IMG/VR virus record: IMGVR_UViG_3300033153_000161
Span: 1-22,662 of that record
DNA: 22,662 bases
Source of the DNA: a virus
Strand: one strand, 5' to 3'
The position numbers were made by a program, and so were the translations under genes. The notes below the pieces were generated by a model. That model made no database searches. It saw nothing but the letters and a program-made list of their open reading frames with translations, and was not told the origin of the DNA. Below are positions 8,301-15,940 of this stretch, in pieces; the stretch's first letter is position 1; each line of letters opens with the position of its first letter.

Positions 8301-11256
8301 TTAAGTCACATATAGCATCAGCACTTGTTGCTGTATTCTGATCTTGCGTATTCCCCTTGTGAATTCTTTTGCCAGCACCATCAACGCCTATATCAAAAGT
8401 TTGGTTACCCTCAAAATATATGTCATCGTTTATTTCTATTGGCTTTGTTTCAAATATGAAAGTTCCATTAGAGCTTATAATAGTAATAACACCCTTGCTT
8501 TTGGCCTTTTTACCCGCAGTGCAACCTTTTCTACCAGCACGAGTATGTAGTTCTAATCCGCCATTAGATTGTCTTATAAACTGAAACTCATGCTCTCCGT
8601 TAGGGTCACTGCCAAATATGTTGTTTGTTCCCGACTGAAAGAAAGAATCCCCTATCGACGGGTCGTATCTTGTATTAAGTGCTATCTCACCGGAAGATAC
8701 TTTTAGATTTTCGAAACTTACGCCACCCAAGTGTCCGTCGAAAAACTCCTTAAAGTTTGCGTAGTCGGATTGAGCAACAAACTCATCCATTATGTATTCA
8801 TCAAAAAACCCTTTACAGTTATCAGAAGACCCCTCTCTATGATGCTTTATCTTCATAGATATAATACTACCTGTGGTGATAGGTATGTCGTTACCTCCAG
8901 ATGTAAATAATCTAAATCTTAATGGGTCTTGCTTGTTGTTTTTTGTTTGAACGCCATTCGGCTTGGGCTCTATACTTATAACCGATGCCTCCGCACTGCT
9001 AACATCAAAGTCTCCATCAGGCTTAATAGACATATAAAGCCCCGCAGGAGCGTTAACTGATACAGGAAGACCATTTTCTTCAAACGACTCAACACCCAAA
9101 ACGGTGCACTCCACCAAATTATCTAAAGCTCCAGCTGAGTCAGACTTAACAATAAGCCTATCACCCTCTTTCATTTTGTTTTGGTTGTCACCCTCTAGCC
9201 TAAAGTATGCTGTGCCGTTAGTATCATCCAAGTATATTATATCGCTATATATGGTTTCGTGGTCACCACTAGAGCTTTTCATAAAAAACTTGTACTTGCT
9301 AGCCCATGTTGGTGGCTTTTGAGTGACAGGTATTCTCACTCTTGCGGCATTCCTTTCATTGCTATTAGCTGGTGAAACAAAAAAGTCATTGTTCTGTGAA
9401 GTCAATACCGTTGAGGATCTATTATACTCATCCATGTAGGCTATCCCAACAGTATAGTCCCTATTACTATGTAAAGACTTCTTGCCCGAATCAGCCTCGA
9501 ACGCAGCGTAATCCATAGTGGCTATACTGAAATAATCATAAAAGTCCGAACTAGAATGATTCAACTTGAACGCAGGAAACTTAAATGTTACATCATTACT
9601 GCCTAGCGTGGGTGTAACCTGTATCTGTCTTGTTTCAACTAGACTGCTTATGCTTGTGCCAATAGCCTCAATCCCGTTTGCAACTATAGACATACCCGTT
9701 CTACTTCTTGTGCTCTCATAGGCACACATATACTGCTCTGTAAAGTTGTCTGTTGTATTACAAAAATTATTATCCGTCACAGACTTGGAGGTGTCTATAT
9801 TCGTTATATTGGTGTAACCCTGGGAGGTTATATCAAACCCCAATGCCAATTTAAACTCAGCACTGTTAAATAAGTCATATACTGAGCTGTATTCTTTTGT
9901 TAGTTCATAAAACATCTCAAAAGAAAACGTGCTTGGCTCAGACGAAGTAGCTACATAAGTAGACGATGCCTCTCTAGAAAAGTTAAACACCAAACTAAAA
10001 ATTGACCCTTGAGTCAAAGGTTGGCTCGAAAAGTCAACAGTTGCCTGAGCATTATCTACAGTTACCGCTCCTCCACTAATGTTATAGTTTAAATTTGACA
10101 GCGTAATTTCTGACCCCGTCTCATTAACCGTTGTTACAATAGGTAGTTCCCTCCTCTCAGCAGTGTAAGTCATTTTAACCTTAGCCCCATCGCTATCTAG
10201 CAGATTGAACCCATCAACGTAGTTGCCATAAACTAGCCTTCCACCAATAATGGTTTGGGCCTTAGCAAATCTAGGTACGTTATCAAATAGCCTTAACAGC
10301 TGGCTCTGAGGAAGTGCAGTATATATCTTACTATTGTCGAACGTAATTGTGTGGTCTATATTATCCGGTAATCCAAACTCAGCCTTGTCATAGTTCTGTA
10401 TTACGTTTACAATGTTGGTGTCGCTAATCTTGTAGCATAGTTGTATGTCTGTTACCCTCTTGTCTCCCGTATTAAAGGTCACTTCAACAGAGTTAAATCT
10501 ATTAAGCATCCCCTCATTATCATAAGATCCTCTATCGAAGTCAAACTTATTACCCTCAAATGCCACCTCGCTAAACTGAGACAACGCACTATACTCTCCG
10601 TCTCTGTATCTAAACCTGTATGCAAATGATATAAACTTGTCCTCTATAAAGTTCTCATCAGTGCCCGTCTTGAGCATATTAATAGCTGGAGCACTTGATG
10701 GTGGCTTCTGTATAACGCTAAAATCATCCTCTGTAACGTTATCAGCTAAAGGTCCACCACTAGGAAAAGGATAATTCCTTGTTACGTTAATTCTTCTCGG
10801 TGGATTGAAGTCGTCTGTAAAGAACAGCAAGTCCCCAATCTTACTTACGCCATTTATTAAATGAGAAGCACTAAAGTTTAGCACGCTTACAGATATGGCA
10901 TGATACAATAACTGCTCCGTATTCATATTGTACGAAACAATCATATCCATTGCCGTGGTCGTAGCACCTGTATTGTTAGTGCCTCCCGGATCATGGACAA
11001 ACCAATATATGGTTTCGTTTGCGTCATCAGCAAAAGCACCCAAGCACACCGTATCAAAAGAAAGCCTAGTACCTGCAAACTCAAGTTCAGTTAGCCTACG
11101 GCTACCCTCAACATTCTGCACAGCACCAAGTTCGCCAGAGTCACCTGAACTGTTGACCCTAACATTCATTGCATCTGTATATTGACTTGCAGGAACGATA
11201 CGCTCGTCCGCTCCCTTGTTCATTTTACCTGCGGTAAATTCCCTACGTTCTCTCAT
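5374..11256 (-). CDS. Giant tail nozzle / muzzle protein (T7 gp12 / P22 gp10-like), 1960 aa
   Basis: The N-terminus has the nozzle signature RREFTAGKMNKGADERIVP, then the pattern QYTDAMNV and GELGAVQNVEG (residues 3-50). A further hallmark lies at about 1125-1177: GISRNAESFSRHG, DYFFTDAKRGAVIRLSG and AGLRSYFRDK, followed by GGFDEHSDEYVLAG, which suggests beta-propeller blades. Two beta modules follow (about 1282-1337 and 1341-1402). Two Cys-bounded modules occupy the C-terminal part (1648-1712 and 1897-1960). The protein closes the portal-ring channel and probably contacts the cell surface. At 1960 residues it is far longer than T7 gp12 (about 800), like the enlarged muzzles of crAss-like phages. 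The start ATG overlaps the ring-protein stop by 4 bases (ATGA). It is the largest gene here, with no frameshift seen. Confidence 0.88.
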   Translation of the reverse strand: MRERREFTAGKMNKGADERIVPASQYTDAMNVRVNSSGDSGELGAVQNVEGSRRLTELEFAGTRLSFDTVCLGAFADDANETIYWFVHDPGGTNNTGATTTAMDMIVSYNMNTEQLLYHAISVSVLNFSASHLINGVSKIGDLLFFTDDFNPPRRINVTRNYPFPSGGPLADNVTEDDFSVIQKPPSSAPAINMLKTGTDENFIEDKFISFAYRFRYRDGEYSALSQFSEVAFEGNKFDFDRGSYDNEGMLNRFNSVEVTFNTGDKRVTDIQLCYKISDTNIVNVIQNYDKAEFGLPDNIDHTITFDNSKIYTALPQSQLLRLFDNVPRFAKAQTIIGGRLVYGNYVDGFNLLDSDGAKVKMTYTAERRELPIVTTVNETGSEITLSNLNYNISGGAVTVDNAQATVDFSSQPLTQGSIFSLVFNFSREASSTYVATSSEPSTFSFEMFYELTKEYSSVYDLFNSAEFKLALGFDITSQGYTNITNIDTSKSVTDNNFCNTTDNFTEQYMCAYESTRSRTGMSIVANGIEAIGTSISSLVETRQIQVTPTLGSNDVTFKFPAFKLNHSSSDFYDYFSIATMDYAAFEADSGKKSLHSNRDYTVGIAYMDEYNRSSTVLTSQNNDFFVSPANSNERNAARVRIPVTQKPPTWASKYKFFMKSSSGDHETIYSDIIYLDDTNGTAYFRLEGDNQNKMKEGDRLIVKSDSAGALDNLVECTVLGVESFEENGLPVSVNAPAGLYMSIKPDGDFDVSSAEASVISIEPKPNGVQTKNNKQDPLRFRLFTSGGNDIPITTGSIISMKIKHHREGSSDNCKGFFDEYIMDEFVAQSDYANFKEFFDGHLGGVSFENLKVSSGEIALNTRYDPSIGDSFFQSGTNNIFGSDPNGEHEFQFIRQSNGGLELHTRAGRKGCTAGKKAKSKGVITIISSNGTFIFETKPIEINDDIYFEGNQTFDIGVDGAGKRIHKGNTQDQNTATSADAICDLNFFNCIMFPNGAESMKARDRQVAHKIVLGERVSSVSETEYKEEDRFASLTFSDIFVQETNLNRLNEFNLGVGNFQDLDRMFGETMVLSDIGNDLLVLQEDRVSHVVVDKTLVTTSSGNVVLTAEGDKFLGTQVARVEEHGISRNAESFSRHGSDYFFTDAKRGAVIRLSGTSSTNLQMLVISDAGLRSYFRDKLKANINTQHIGGFDEHSDEYVLAGTDVALPEKTVIEPCDIIVTRKLEAVNSTSATTRKTEVDFGDTVGDIAITIEVDDIAQFVSEGSSTNNPTIKKTGTATSTTTNKLIDSTAIFGEQVAVNDQVRIDGNIATITNIDGDEVVTISSDIAASGKRYEIYAFAEGRKLIDTNATFVSDGVASNDVIVNKTTGATGSVKSINSETEIVQNGGGVVSLADGYTIKRTSAGNITPTVTWDGSARGGSGSAINSDTTFNFTKNKSKPNTVSIDVSYPQSVMGEFIIKAPCPEPTLLNVVYVVLNSNESDGQQVGYAFSRIESGGYSDLEGGQFVLGTGTDATVVSSFIQKAGLPGEGIIPVSGDTVRMAAFNNGSFVLDDMTAADPVHRFRILETSTQYAASQIQTILANSELKPPTSISANSAGDGYFADFNYVRESGENYLYLIWDLRNVNRPADFSVVSPVSSFDDNLNTVCCTTGSTQLYIDADDPLKVKGVFTDRDLANIANDGLYSRGNGVAYHINSGALSEIVNCPVCATACATSASTPFVPAQVFSNQELYRFPVELGSATGAVTIRIKPNVDLSGALVNTDHAGMLLASLGTSTFNSYTSSVVGFVQKFWSHNGKIAPLPSSGSASVPFTVIDYNGSSYTNDGIQNVSIDTSEVTDATGVAEYVMIVPKTSASPSRLLLNFFCVKATLFQITASCAAALPSFTGFFNASSSVTACAGTPGTTYYHSTFSGGSGGTPVLHDIIFTNSNGSTRASAGFYKVGTDVLTVDSNGVVTNKTGC

Positions 11257-12176
11257 TTAATTACGTTACCCTGAGACCTTAAATTCATTAATAGTCTTCC
11301 TGGGTGAATATTGCTCAATCGTATTTTAGCGTTTCTAAGCAAAGCAGTCTTGTCTTTTTGAGACCTCCTAACAACATACTCTTGAATACCCACCCTAGAG
11401 TTGACTATCATATATTTTATGTAAGCATATACATACTCCTCAAATAGTTTGTTCACACTCACTAACGAGTCATCTCCACCCTCCATGCCATCAGAAATAT
11501 ATTCCAATAAGCAAGTTTGGTTAGCCATGTGAGATGAGAAGTTTATAACCCCCGCCCTTCTATCGATTCTAAATGTTGGATTAGCATTTGCTGTTTCAGA
11601 ATTAAGCCCAAATCTAGCCCCAATATTGTAATCAAAATACCACCTTCCGTCAACAAACATACCTTCCCTCCCGTGAAATCTGCTACCTTCATTTAGGTAT
11701 AAAGTTCTTTCAACGCCAGCTATCCTGTCTAAGTCCAATTCAGATTGTTCGGGCTGTAATATCTCTCCTGATTCATCAAAAAGTATACGACAATCATTGT
11801 CTTGTAAATAAGAAATTGCGCTGTTAGCCTGAATGTTTTCCGTTAATGGGAATAAAGCTCCATCCTGATATAGTGATATCCTTATCCAATTAACAAAGTC
11901 AGGAGGAAGAATAAATCTTAGGTTTTCAGACACCTCTAATTCTAATGCCTTTATCTCTTTGAATGCATCATAGTTTAATTCTTGAATGCCACGCTTGGCG
12001 TAAAATATAACCTGAGCTCTAGATACATTGGCTAGCATCTCGTTATTGCCCGTGTACATCATCATAAAATTATTGACAATGTCCTTTAATGGAACATACT
12101 GATACGATCCCCAGTTAGCATTTTCAGGAACTGCTCCTGCATTTTCATAGTATTGATATCCTGTTAAATATGGCAT
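11253..12176 (-). CDS. Ring / adaptor tail protein (T7 gp11 / P22 gp4 type), 307 aa
   Basis: The core pattern is PLKDIVNNFMMMYTGN, then RAQVIFYAKRGIQELNYDAF (residues about 54-73), a strand region LELEVSENLRFILPPDFVNW, and LQDNDCRILFDESGEIL. As I recall, this combination of an AKRGIQELNYD helix, a 'PPDFVNW' strand and an internal 'QD...ILFDESG' loop marks ring proteins that sit below the portal in crAss-like and related Bacteroidota phages. The family forms a dodecameric ring that extends the portal channel and anchors the nozzle, which is encoded directly downstream with a 4-base overlap. The start shares one base with the preceding ring gene stop (TAATG). Assigning it to one specific ring of a known structure would need a profile search. 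Confidence 0.82.
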   Translation of the reverse strand: MPYLTGYQYYENAGAVPENANWGSYQYVPLKDIVNNFMMMYTGNNEMLANVSRAQVIFYAKRGIQELNYDAFKEIKALELEVSENLRFILPPDFVNWIRISLYQDGALFPLTENIQANSAISYLQDNDCRILFDESGEILQPEQSELDLDRIAGVERTLYLNEGSRFHGREGMFVDGRWYFDYNIGARFGLNSETANANPTFRIDRRAGVINFSSHMANQTCLLEYISDGMEGGDDSLVSVNKLFEEYVYAYIKYMIVNSRVGIQEYVVRRSQKDKTALLRNAKIRLSNIHPGRLLMNLRSQGNVIK

Positions 12177-13159
12177 TATCTATCTTCGTTTGCGTTCATA
12201 CTAGCTAGTGCTGCTGTGTCTTTATAAAATTGGTTCTCCCTTATTGACATACCCGCCAAAGTAGCAATCTTAGATATAAGATAGGGAATCTCTGATTTTG
12301 GCAGTTCAAAGTCTTGGAAGTCCGCAGCAGATGCGTTGAACACCTCTTGTGGGTTTGCAGCACCCGTTACAGTAACACCCGTCCAATTAGGGTCTTTAGG
12401 ATTCCTAACATACTGAGCTATTACACTGCCAGGGTTTGTTATGGTGTTAGGATACATTATGATGTTGTCGGCCTGCATCAAGCAAGATGGGAACATAGTA
12501 GATGGATTAACTAACGTAGATGCCGCTAGATTAAATATTTGAGACGGGTCTTGTATCTCAATCTCACTATACTTAGTAGGATTAAATATCTTATACTTAA
12601 GTGCTCCCGCTCCAAAAATATTATCGGTAATCTTTAGTGAAGTCCCACTCTCCACCTCCACCACAAAGGCCAAGGTGTTATCGTCAGTGTTTACAACCAA
12701 GTCACCTGCGGATGCTGTATTCCCAAATGCAGACACCCCCGTAAGTGAAGGGTCTACTAGTTTATTTGTGCTAACTGCACTCTCCTTTGTGCCCGATACC
12801 CTTTCAGTATCATAAAAGAAGAGTTTATTAAGAAGATACAGGTCGCTAGGCTTATCATACACATGCCCATCAGTAGCATTGCCTAGCGGGGCTAGAGTTG
12901 AAAATATCTCTATGACCTGTCTTTTTCTTTCAGCTATATCGGCATAATCCTCGTTGCTAGCAACAGATTTAGCGTTTGATTGATTTACTGCAACTCTTTT
13001 ATTTTGCTTATCAATGTGAGTATTGTAATCATACATATACTCTTTAAAAATCTCTAGCTGGGCTTGTCTTGCAAAGTGATTGAAGTCCCTTCTTGAGATG
13101 TATCCGTAATTATTTTTATTCGCTAATGCGAGTACAGTTTGACGAACCTCATTAATCAT
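12176..13159 (-). CDS. Ring / head-tail connector protein, 327 aa
   Basis: The N-terminal helical region (NEVRQTVLALANKNNYGYIS, then FNHFARQAQLEIFKEYMYDYN, residues 3-46) matches my memory of a second ring protein paired with the gp4-like one in crAss-like and related marine phages. After the helix RKRQVIEIFSTLAPL comes a beta region with an inserted module at about 128-192 (TNKLVDPS through LKYKIFNP) that recurs in the nozzle. The C-terminal third returns to a mostly helical fold. The gene follows a terminator by 19 bases. Directly upstream on its strand lies TTATTTTG, one mismatch from the Bacteroidota -7 element, too weak for a separate call. It probably heads the tail transcription block. 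The order capsid, ring, ring, nozzle fits sequential assembly below the portal. Confidence 0.8.
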   Translation of the reverse strand: MINEVRQTVLALANKNNYGYISRRDFNHFARQAQLEIFKEYMYDYNTHIDKQNKRVAVNQSNAKSVASNEDYADIAERKRQVIEIFSTLAPLGNATDGHVYDKPSDLYLLNKLFFYDTERVSGTKESAVSTNKLVDPSLTGVSAFGNTASAGDLVVNTDDNTLAFVVEVESGTSLKITDNIFGAGALKYKIFNPTKYSEIEIQDPSQIFNLAASTLVNPSTMFPSCLMQADNIIMYPNTITNPGSVIAQYVRNPKDPNWTGVTVTGAANPQEVFNASAADFQDFELPKSEIPYLISKIATLAGMSIRENQFYKDTAALASMNANEDR

Positions 13160-13177
13160 AACGGTAAAGATACAAAA

Positions 13178-13203
13178 TAAAAAAGGGGTCGAAACCGACC
13201 CCT
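13178..13203 (-). terminator. Intrinsic terminator between the 114-aa gene and the ring gene
   Basis: Read on the minus strand this is AGGGGTCG, a 4-base loop GTTT, CGACCCCT (an 8-bp perfect GC-rich stem), followed at once by a T run. It lies in the 69-base gap after the 114-residue gene, so it should end most transcripts coming from the capsid genes before the ring and nozzle genes. It is the clearest of the three terminators in stem quality. Confidence 0.9.
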
Positions 13204-13228
13204 AATAAAATTGATTACTACCGTTCTA

Positions 13229-13573
13229 TTAAATAGTTCCAGTAGAGTAGTCAACGTGAAGATAAGCAACTCCATCAATAGCGTATGGTAACGTTACATC
13301 GTAAATTGGATTAGTCCAAGATGTTTCCAAAGCATTACCTACCTCAGCGATAAAAGCGTTTAGCTGTTGCTTTGTTTTAGCAGCATCACTAGCAGTAGAC
13401 GCAGTTAATACGATGGCAGCAACCTCACCAGCACCTGCCGCAGCATTTGTTTGAAGAGGACTATTCAAGAGAACATCTACTTTTTCGTTAGCTGTAGCTC
13501 TTACGCCAATTATCTCTTTTACAGGAATCAAAAAATCCATACCACTATGGGTAACTTTCATAAACTTTTGCAT
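13229..13573 (-). CDS. Small virion-module protein, 114 aa (possible capsid decoration protein)
   Basis: I do not recognise a named family. The protein opens with a short beta-like region (MKVTHSGMDFLIPVKEI), then an Ala/Gly/Thr-rich middle (NAAAGAGEVAAIVLTAST, about 43-60), a helix (TKQQLNAFIAEVGNALE) and a C-terminal beta hairpin with Tyr/Val/Asp. It has no cysteines and no signal peptide. It stands alone between two intrinsic terminators and has its own candidate promoter about 35 bases upstream, an arrangement suited to a protein needed in many copies. Position after the major capsid gene suggests an auxiliary or decoration capsid protein, but this is inferred only from context. The start could also be the second ATG at 13561, which would drop MQKF. 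Confidence 0.75.
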   Translation of the reverse strand: MQKFMKVTHSGMDFLIPVKEIIGVRATANEKVDVLLNSPLQTNAAAGAGEVAAIVLTASTASDAAKTKQQLNAFIAEVGNALETSWTNPIYDVTLPYAIDGVAYLHVDYSTGTI

Positions 13574-13607
13574 GATAAAAAATTGTTGTTGGTTAAAAAA
13601 TACTATG

Positions 13608-13615
13608 CAAATATA
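13608..13615 (-). promoter_or_regulatory. Candidate Bacteroidota promoter (-7 element) for the 114-aa gene
   Basis: On the minus strand the bases read TATATTTG, a full match to the TAnnTTTG -7 consensus of Bacteroidota housekeeping promoters. It sits just after a terminator and about 35 bases before the ATG at 13573, a plausible leader length. No clear TTG-type -33 box is visible upstream because that space is taken by the terminator hairpin. The call therefore rests on one box plus its location. Confidence 0.5.
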
Positions 13616-13621
13616 GTGAAT

Positions 13622-13647
13622 AAAAAAAGGGCCCCCGAGAGGGCCCT
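13622..13647 (-). terminator. Intrinsic terminator after the 243-aa gene
   Basis: On the minus strand AGGGCCC, loop TCTCGG, GGGCCCT forms a 7-bp, nearly all-GC stem followed by a T run of six or more. It lies in the 126-base gap between the 243-residue gene and the 114-residue gene, directly before a candidate promoter. The rest of this gap (about 13648-13699) is AT-rich with no ORF or other structure that I can support. Confidence 0.87.
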
Positions 13648-13699
13648 CTAAACAATAATTATGAACATTTAGCTAGTCGAATATATAAATAAATATTTA

Positions 13700-14431
13700 C
13701 TATTCACCCTTTTTCTTAGATAATTGTTTTTCGAACATATTTAGAATATCCCCATCCTGCTGAAGCAATGATACCACAATGTGCTGTGGGTCTTCTCCAT
13801 AAGGGACGCTAGTGAGTTTCTTTTTGTTCCCAGGAAGGTTGAAGTAAATGTCCTTGTTCTTGTTACGCATAGACAATAATCCCTCCTCAAAAATCTTAGC
13901 TACTATGTCTTGAATCTCAAGCATAGGGTCTTCTAATGCCTCCAAGAACTCAACAGGGTTGTTTTTAGCAAACAAAATCACATCTCGCTTCAATTCAGCA
14001 GATGACATTTTATCCGTGTTAAGGCCTAAGAATACCCGACCCAATGTCTCCATTGTTTGAATATCAAGGGTCTTAGCAGCTATCAGCGCATCTACCTCAG
14101 CAGTAATAATGTCTAACTCCTCTTGAGCATTCTTTTCATTATCAAGCTCCATAAATATCTCTCCATTCCCAGGGTGGAGATCCATAAACTGCTGAAGAAC
14201 AGGGTTGGTGGCCTGAACGTGAAGAAAGCCATCCTTGAAAATGATTGGTTCTAAAATGGCGTTGCCATCTTGCTCATCTTCGAATGGACTTTTTTGGTTG
14301 CGAGCATATCTAAGGGCTCTGTTTGTTGTTCCGTCAAAGTGTAATAAAGGGCTTCGGTGTGTGTGTCTTGAAGCCAACAAGAAGTTTAGTGGTGCTCTAT
14401 CTTGCGTCAGCACGTATATTTTATGTTTCAT
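13700..14431 (-). CDS. Conserved structural-module protein of unknown function, 243 aa
   Basis: I choose the ATG at 14431 (MKHKIYVLTQDRAPLNFLL). An upstream in-frame ATG at 14470 would start inside the stem of a terminator and add a nonsense-like GEATPPFFNFNQ. The protein has NPVLQQFMDLHPGNGE near residues 82-97, then helices rich in Asp/Glu/Ala, SSAELKRDVILFAKNNP (about 143-159) and the C-terminal phrase YFNLPGNKKKLTSVPYGED. As I recall, proteins with the ELKRDVILFA and NKKKL-VP-GE patterns regularly follow the major capsid gene in Bacteroidota-type phages and are annotated only as hypothetical. It lies between two terminators, suggesting controlled dosage. The role is unknown: a head-completion, connector or chaperone-like function are all possible. 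Confidence 0.8.
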   Translation of the reverse strand: MKHKIYVLTQDRAPLNFLLASRHTHRSPLLHFDGTTNRALRYARNQKSPFEDEQDGNAILEPIIFKDGFLHVQATNPVLQQFMDLHPGNGEIFMELDNEKNAQEELDIITAEVDALIAAKTLDIQTMETLGRVFLGLNTDKMSSAELKRDVILFAKNNPVEFLEALEDPMLEIQDIVAKIFEEGLLSMRNKNKDIYFNLPGNKKKLTSVPYGEDPQHIVVSLLQQDGDILNMFEKQLSKKKGE

Positions 14432-14443
14432 TTGATTAAAATT

Positions 14444-14468
14444 AAAAAAAGGGGGAGTTGCCTCCCCC
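14444..14468 (-). terminator. Intrinsic terminator after the major capsid gene
   Basis: On the minus strand GGGGGAG, a 4-base loop GCAA (a stable GNRA tetraloop), CTCCCCC forms a perfect 7-bp stem followed by seven T residues. It begins 15 bases after the capsid stop codon and ends only 12 bases before the ATG of the next gene. Transcripts reaching the next gene must therefore either read through it or start at a promoter that I cannot identify. Confidence 0.92.
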
Positions 14469-14483
14469 ATTAATTAAGAAATA

Positions 14484-15929
14484 TTAGTTCTTAAAGATAA
14501 CGAAGTTGTTCGCTCCCATAACACAAAGCGCACGCTCTGATAAGAAGTGAACCTCCATTGCATCAAGATCAGAAGTTCTTACATCACCGGCAGAACCAGT
14601 CATCCAAGTTTTATATCTTCTGTCCTCAGACTCAGACGCACGATATCTTACGTGTAAGAACGGACGTTGAGCGTTTTTGCCAAGAATTTGATCGTAAACA
14701 GTTGTAGAACCAGCAGGTACGAGAATACCGTTGATGTTTCCAGCTTTTACGCCTCCTCTCATAGTGGCATCGTTGAGGTATTTCCAGTCAGACTTGTAGA
14801 AGTCATATCCTCTGCGGAATCCTGTGAATCCGAGGTTCAATGCCATCTCTTCGTCGTTGTCGAAAAGACCGTAAGAAGTACCACCTACACCATAAGAGTT
14901 CTGAGCAGCAAGCATATCATCGATGTCGAAAGAGAACTGTCTGTTTAAGAACAATACGTTTTCCTCGATAGACCCTTGCTTGTCAAGAACCTGAATGATA
15001 GAGTCAAAGTCAGAAAGAGTAGTTGGGTTACCACCGCTCCAAACGTTTCCTCTATTCTCTACTGCGTGGAATAATCCTTCAGAACCACCTGTTTGTTGCA
15101 ATGAAGCCCCAGCAGGTAATGAAGAGTATGCAGTAGTGTTAGGAGTTACAGCTGTTGTAGCACCAGAACCAGTTTCCATAGGAACAGCCTCAACCATAGC
15201 AGTCTCCAAGTAATCTTCGAAACGAAGTCTTGTTTCGTGCTCTGATTTTAGATACCATAGGTAACCTGTAGCACCATTCTCAGTTGTAACCTCTACCCAT
15301 CCGATTTGAGCCATGTCAGAACCGTTGACAGCATATCTGTCCTTTAGAATGATTGGCTTGTTTTCGAAGATGTTGTCTTCAGCTTCGATAGAGCCATCCA
15401 TTCCTGCTGTTCCTTTAGCAAACTCAGAACCATAGATGAATGCAGTTACTGTAGAACCAGTAGTGATTGAAGGAGTAGCAGCGTAAGGAGCAACAGTAAT
15501 TGTAGCACCAGATACACCAGTTACAATAACCTTGTCAGTTTTGCTAGAACCAGCAGCCTCATCAGCAACAACAAGAGTTTGTCCAACTCTTACTGGAACA
15601 GATGAAGGAGAACCAGCTACAACAACGTCAAATCTTGCGTTAGCTGTACCAGCGCTTGCAAAGTTGTTAGCAGTAGCACCTTCAAATTTAACGTGGAGAC
15701 GACCCTGCTCTGCCCATTTGATGAGGTCAGAGTTAGTGGGCATCTCAGCACCTACCATTCTCATAAAAGAAGCAATGCTTCTGTTTCCATATCGCTCAAA
15801 TTCCTTCTCATAAGTATCGGGTAGATACTGGTCTAAGAATTTGAAATCGTTGATGTAGTTAGTCGCCAAAGCAACTTTACTACCGTGTGGGGTTAATGCA
15901 ACAGACCCCGCCTGTAATGAACCAGCCAT
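14484..15929 (-). CDS. Major capsid protein, HK97-fold, 481 aa
   Basis: Length, position (after portal and scaffold candidate, before ring proteins) and sequence fit an HK97-fold major capsid protein of Bacteroidota podoviruses. The N-terminal arm includes NYINDFKFLDQYLP (24-37) and EKEFERYGNRSIASFM (41-56). An inserted beta-rich stretch lies at about 97-168. The segment EFAKGTAGMDGSIEAEDN through VNGSDMAQIGWVEV (169-214) suits an extended loop. The helix EHETRLRFEDYLETAM (231-246) suits the spine helix, and WSGGNPTTLSDFDSI (297-311) starts the distal domain. There is no fused protease and no cleavage site that I can name. The leader is A-rich with no Shine-Dalgarno sequence. A strong terminator follows, consistent with a highly expressed gene. 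The function is inferred from family resemblance and gene order. Confidence 0.87.
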   Translation of the reverse strand: MAGSLQAGSVALTPHGSKVALATNYINDFKFLDQYLPDTYEKEFERYGNRSIASFMRMVGAEMPTNSDLIKWAEQGRLHVKFEGATANNFASAGTANARFDVVVAGSPSSVPVRVGQTLVVADEAAGSSKTDKVIVTGVSGATITVAPYAATPSITTGSTVTAFIYGSEFAKGTAGMDGSIEAEDNIFENKPIILKDRYAVNGSDMAQIGWVEVTTENGATGYLWYLKSEHETRLRFEDYLETAMVEAVPMETGSGATTAVTPNTTAYSSLPAGASLQQTGGSEGLFHAVENRGNVWSGGNPTTLSDFDSIIQVLDKQGSIEENVLFLNRQFSFDIDDMLAAQNSYGVGGTSYGLFDNDEEMALNLGFTGFRRGYDFYKSDWKYLNDATMRGGVKAGNINGILVPAGSTTVYDQILGKNAQRPFLHVRYRASESEDRRYKTWMTGSAGDVRTSDLDAMEVHFLSERALCVMGANNFVIFKN

Positions 15930-15940
15930 ATTTTAGGTTT

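Noticed and set aside
13160-13700. tRNA or other structured RNA in the intergenic gaps around the 114-aa gene
   Set aside because: The only stable folds are the two short hairpins with T runs. No cloverleaf or CCA-like end can be drawn.
14432-14470. Longer start at ATG 14470 for the protein after the major capsid gene
   Set aside because: The added residues would be translated from the stem, loop and T run of a perfect terminator hairpin and look like a by-product of it. The ATG at 14431 gives a normal N-terminus.
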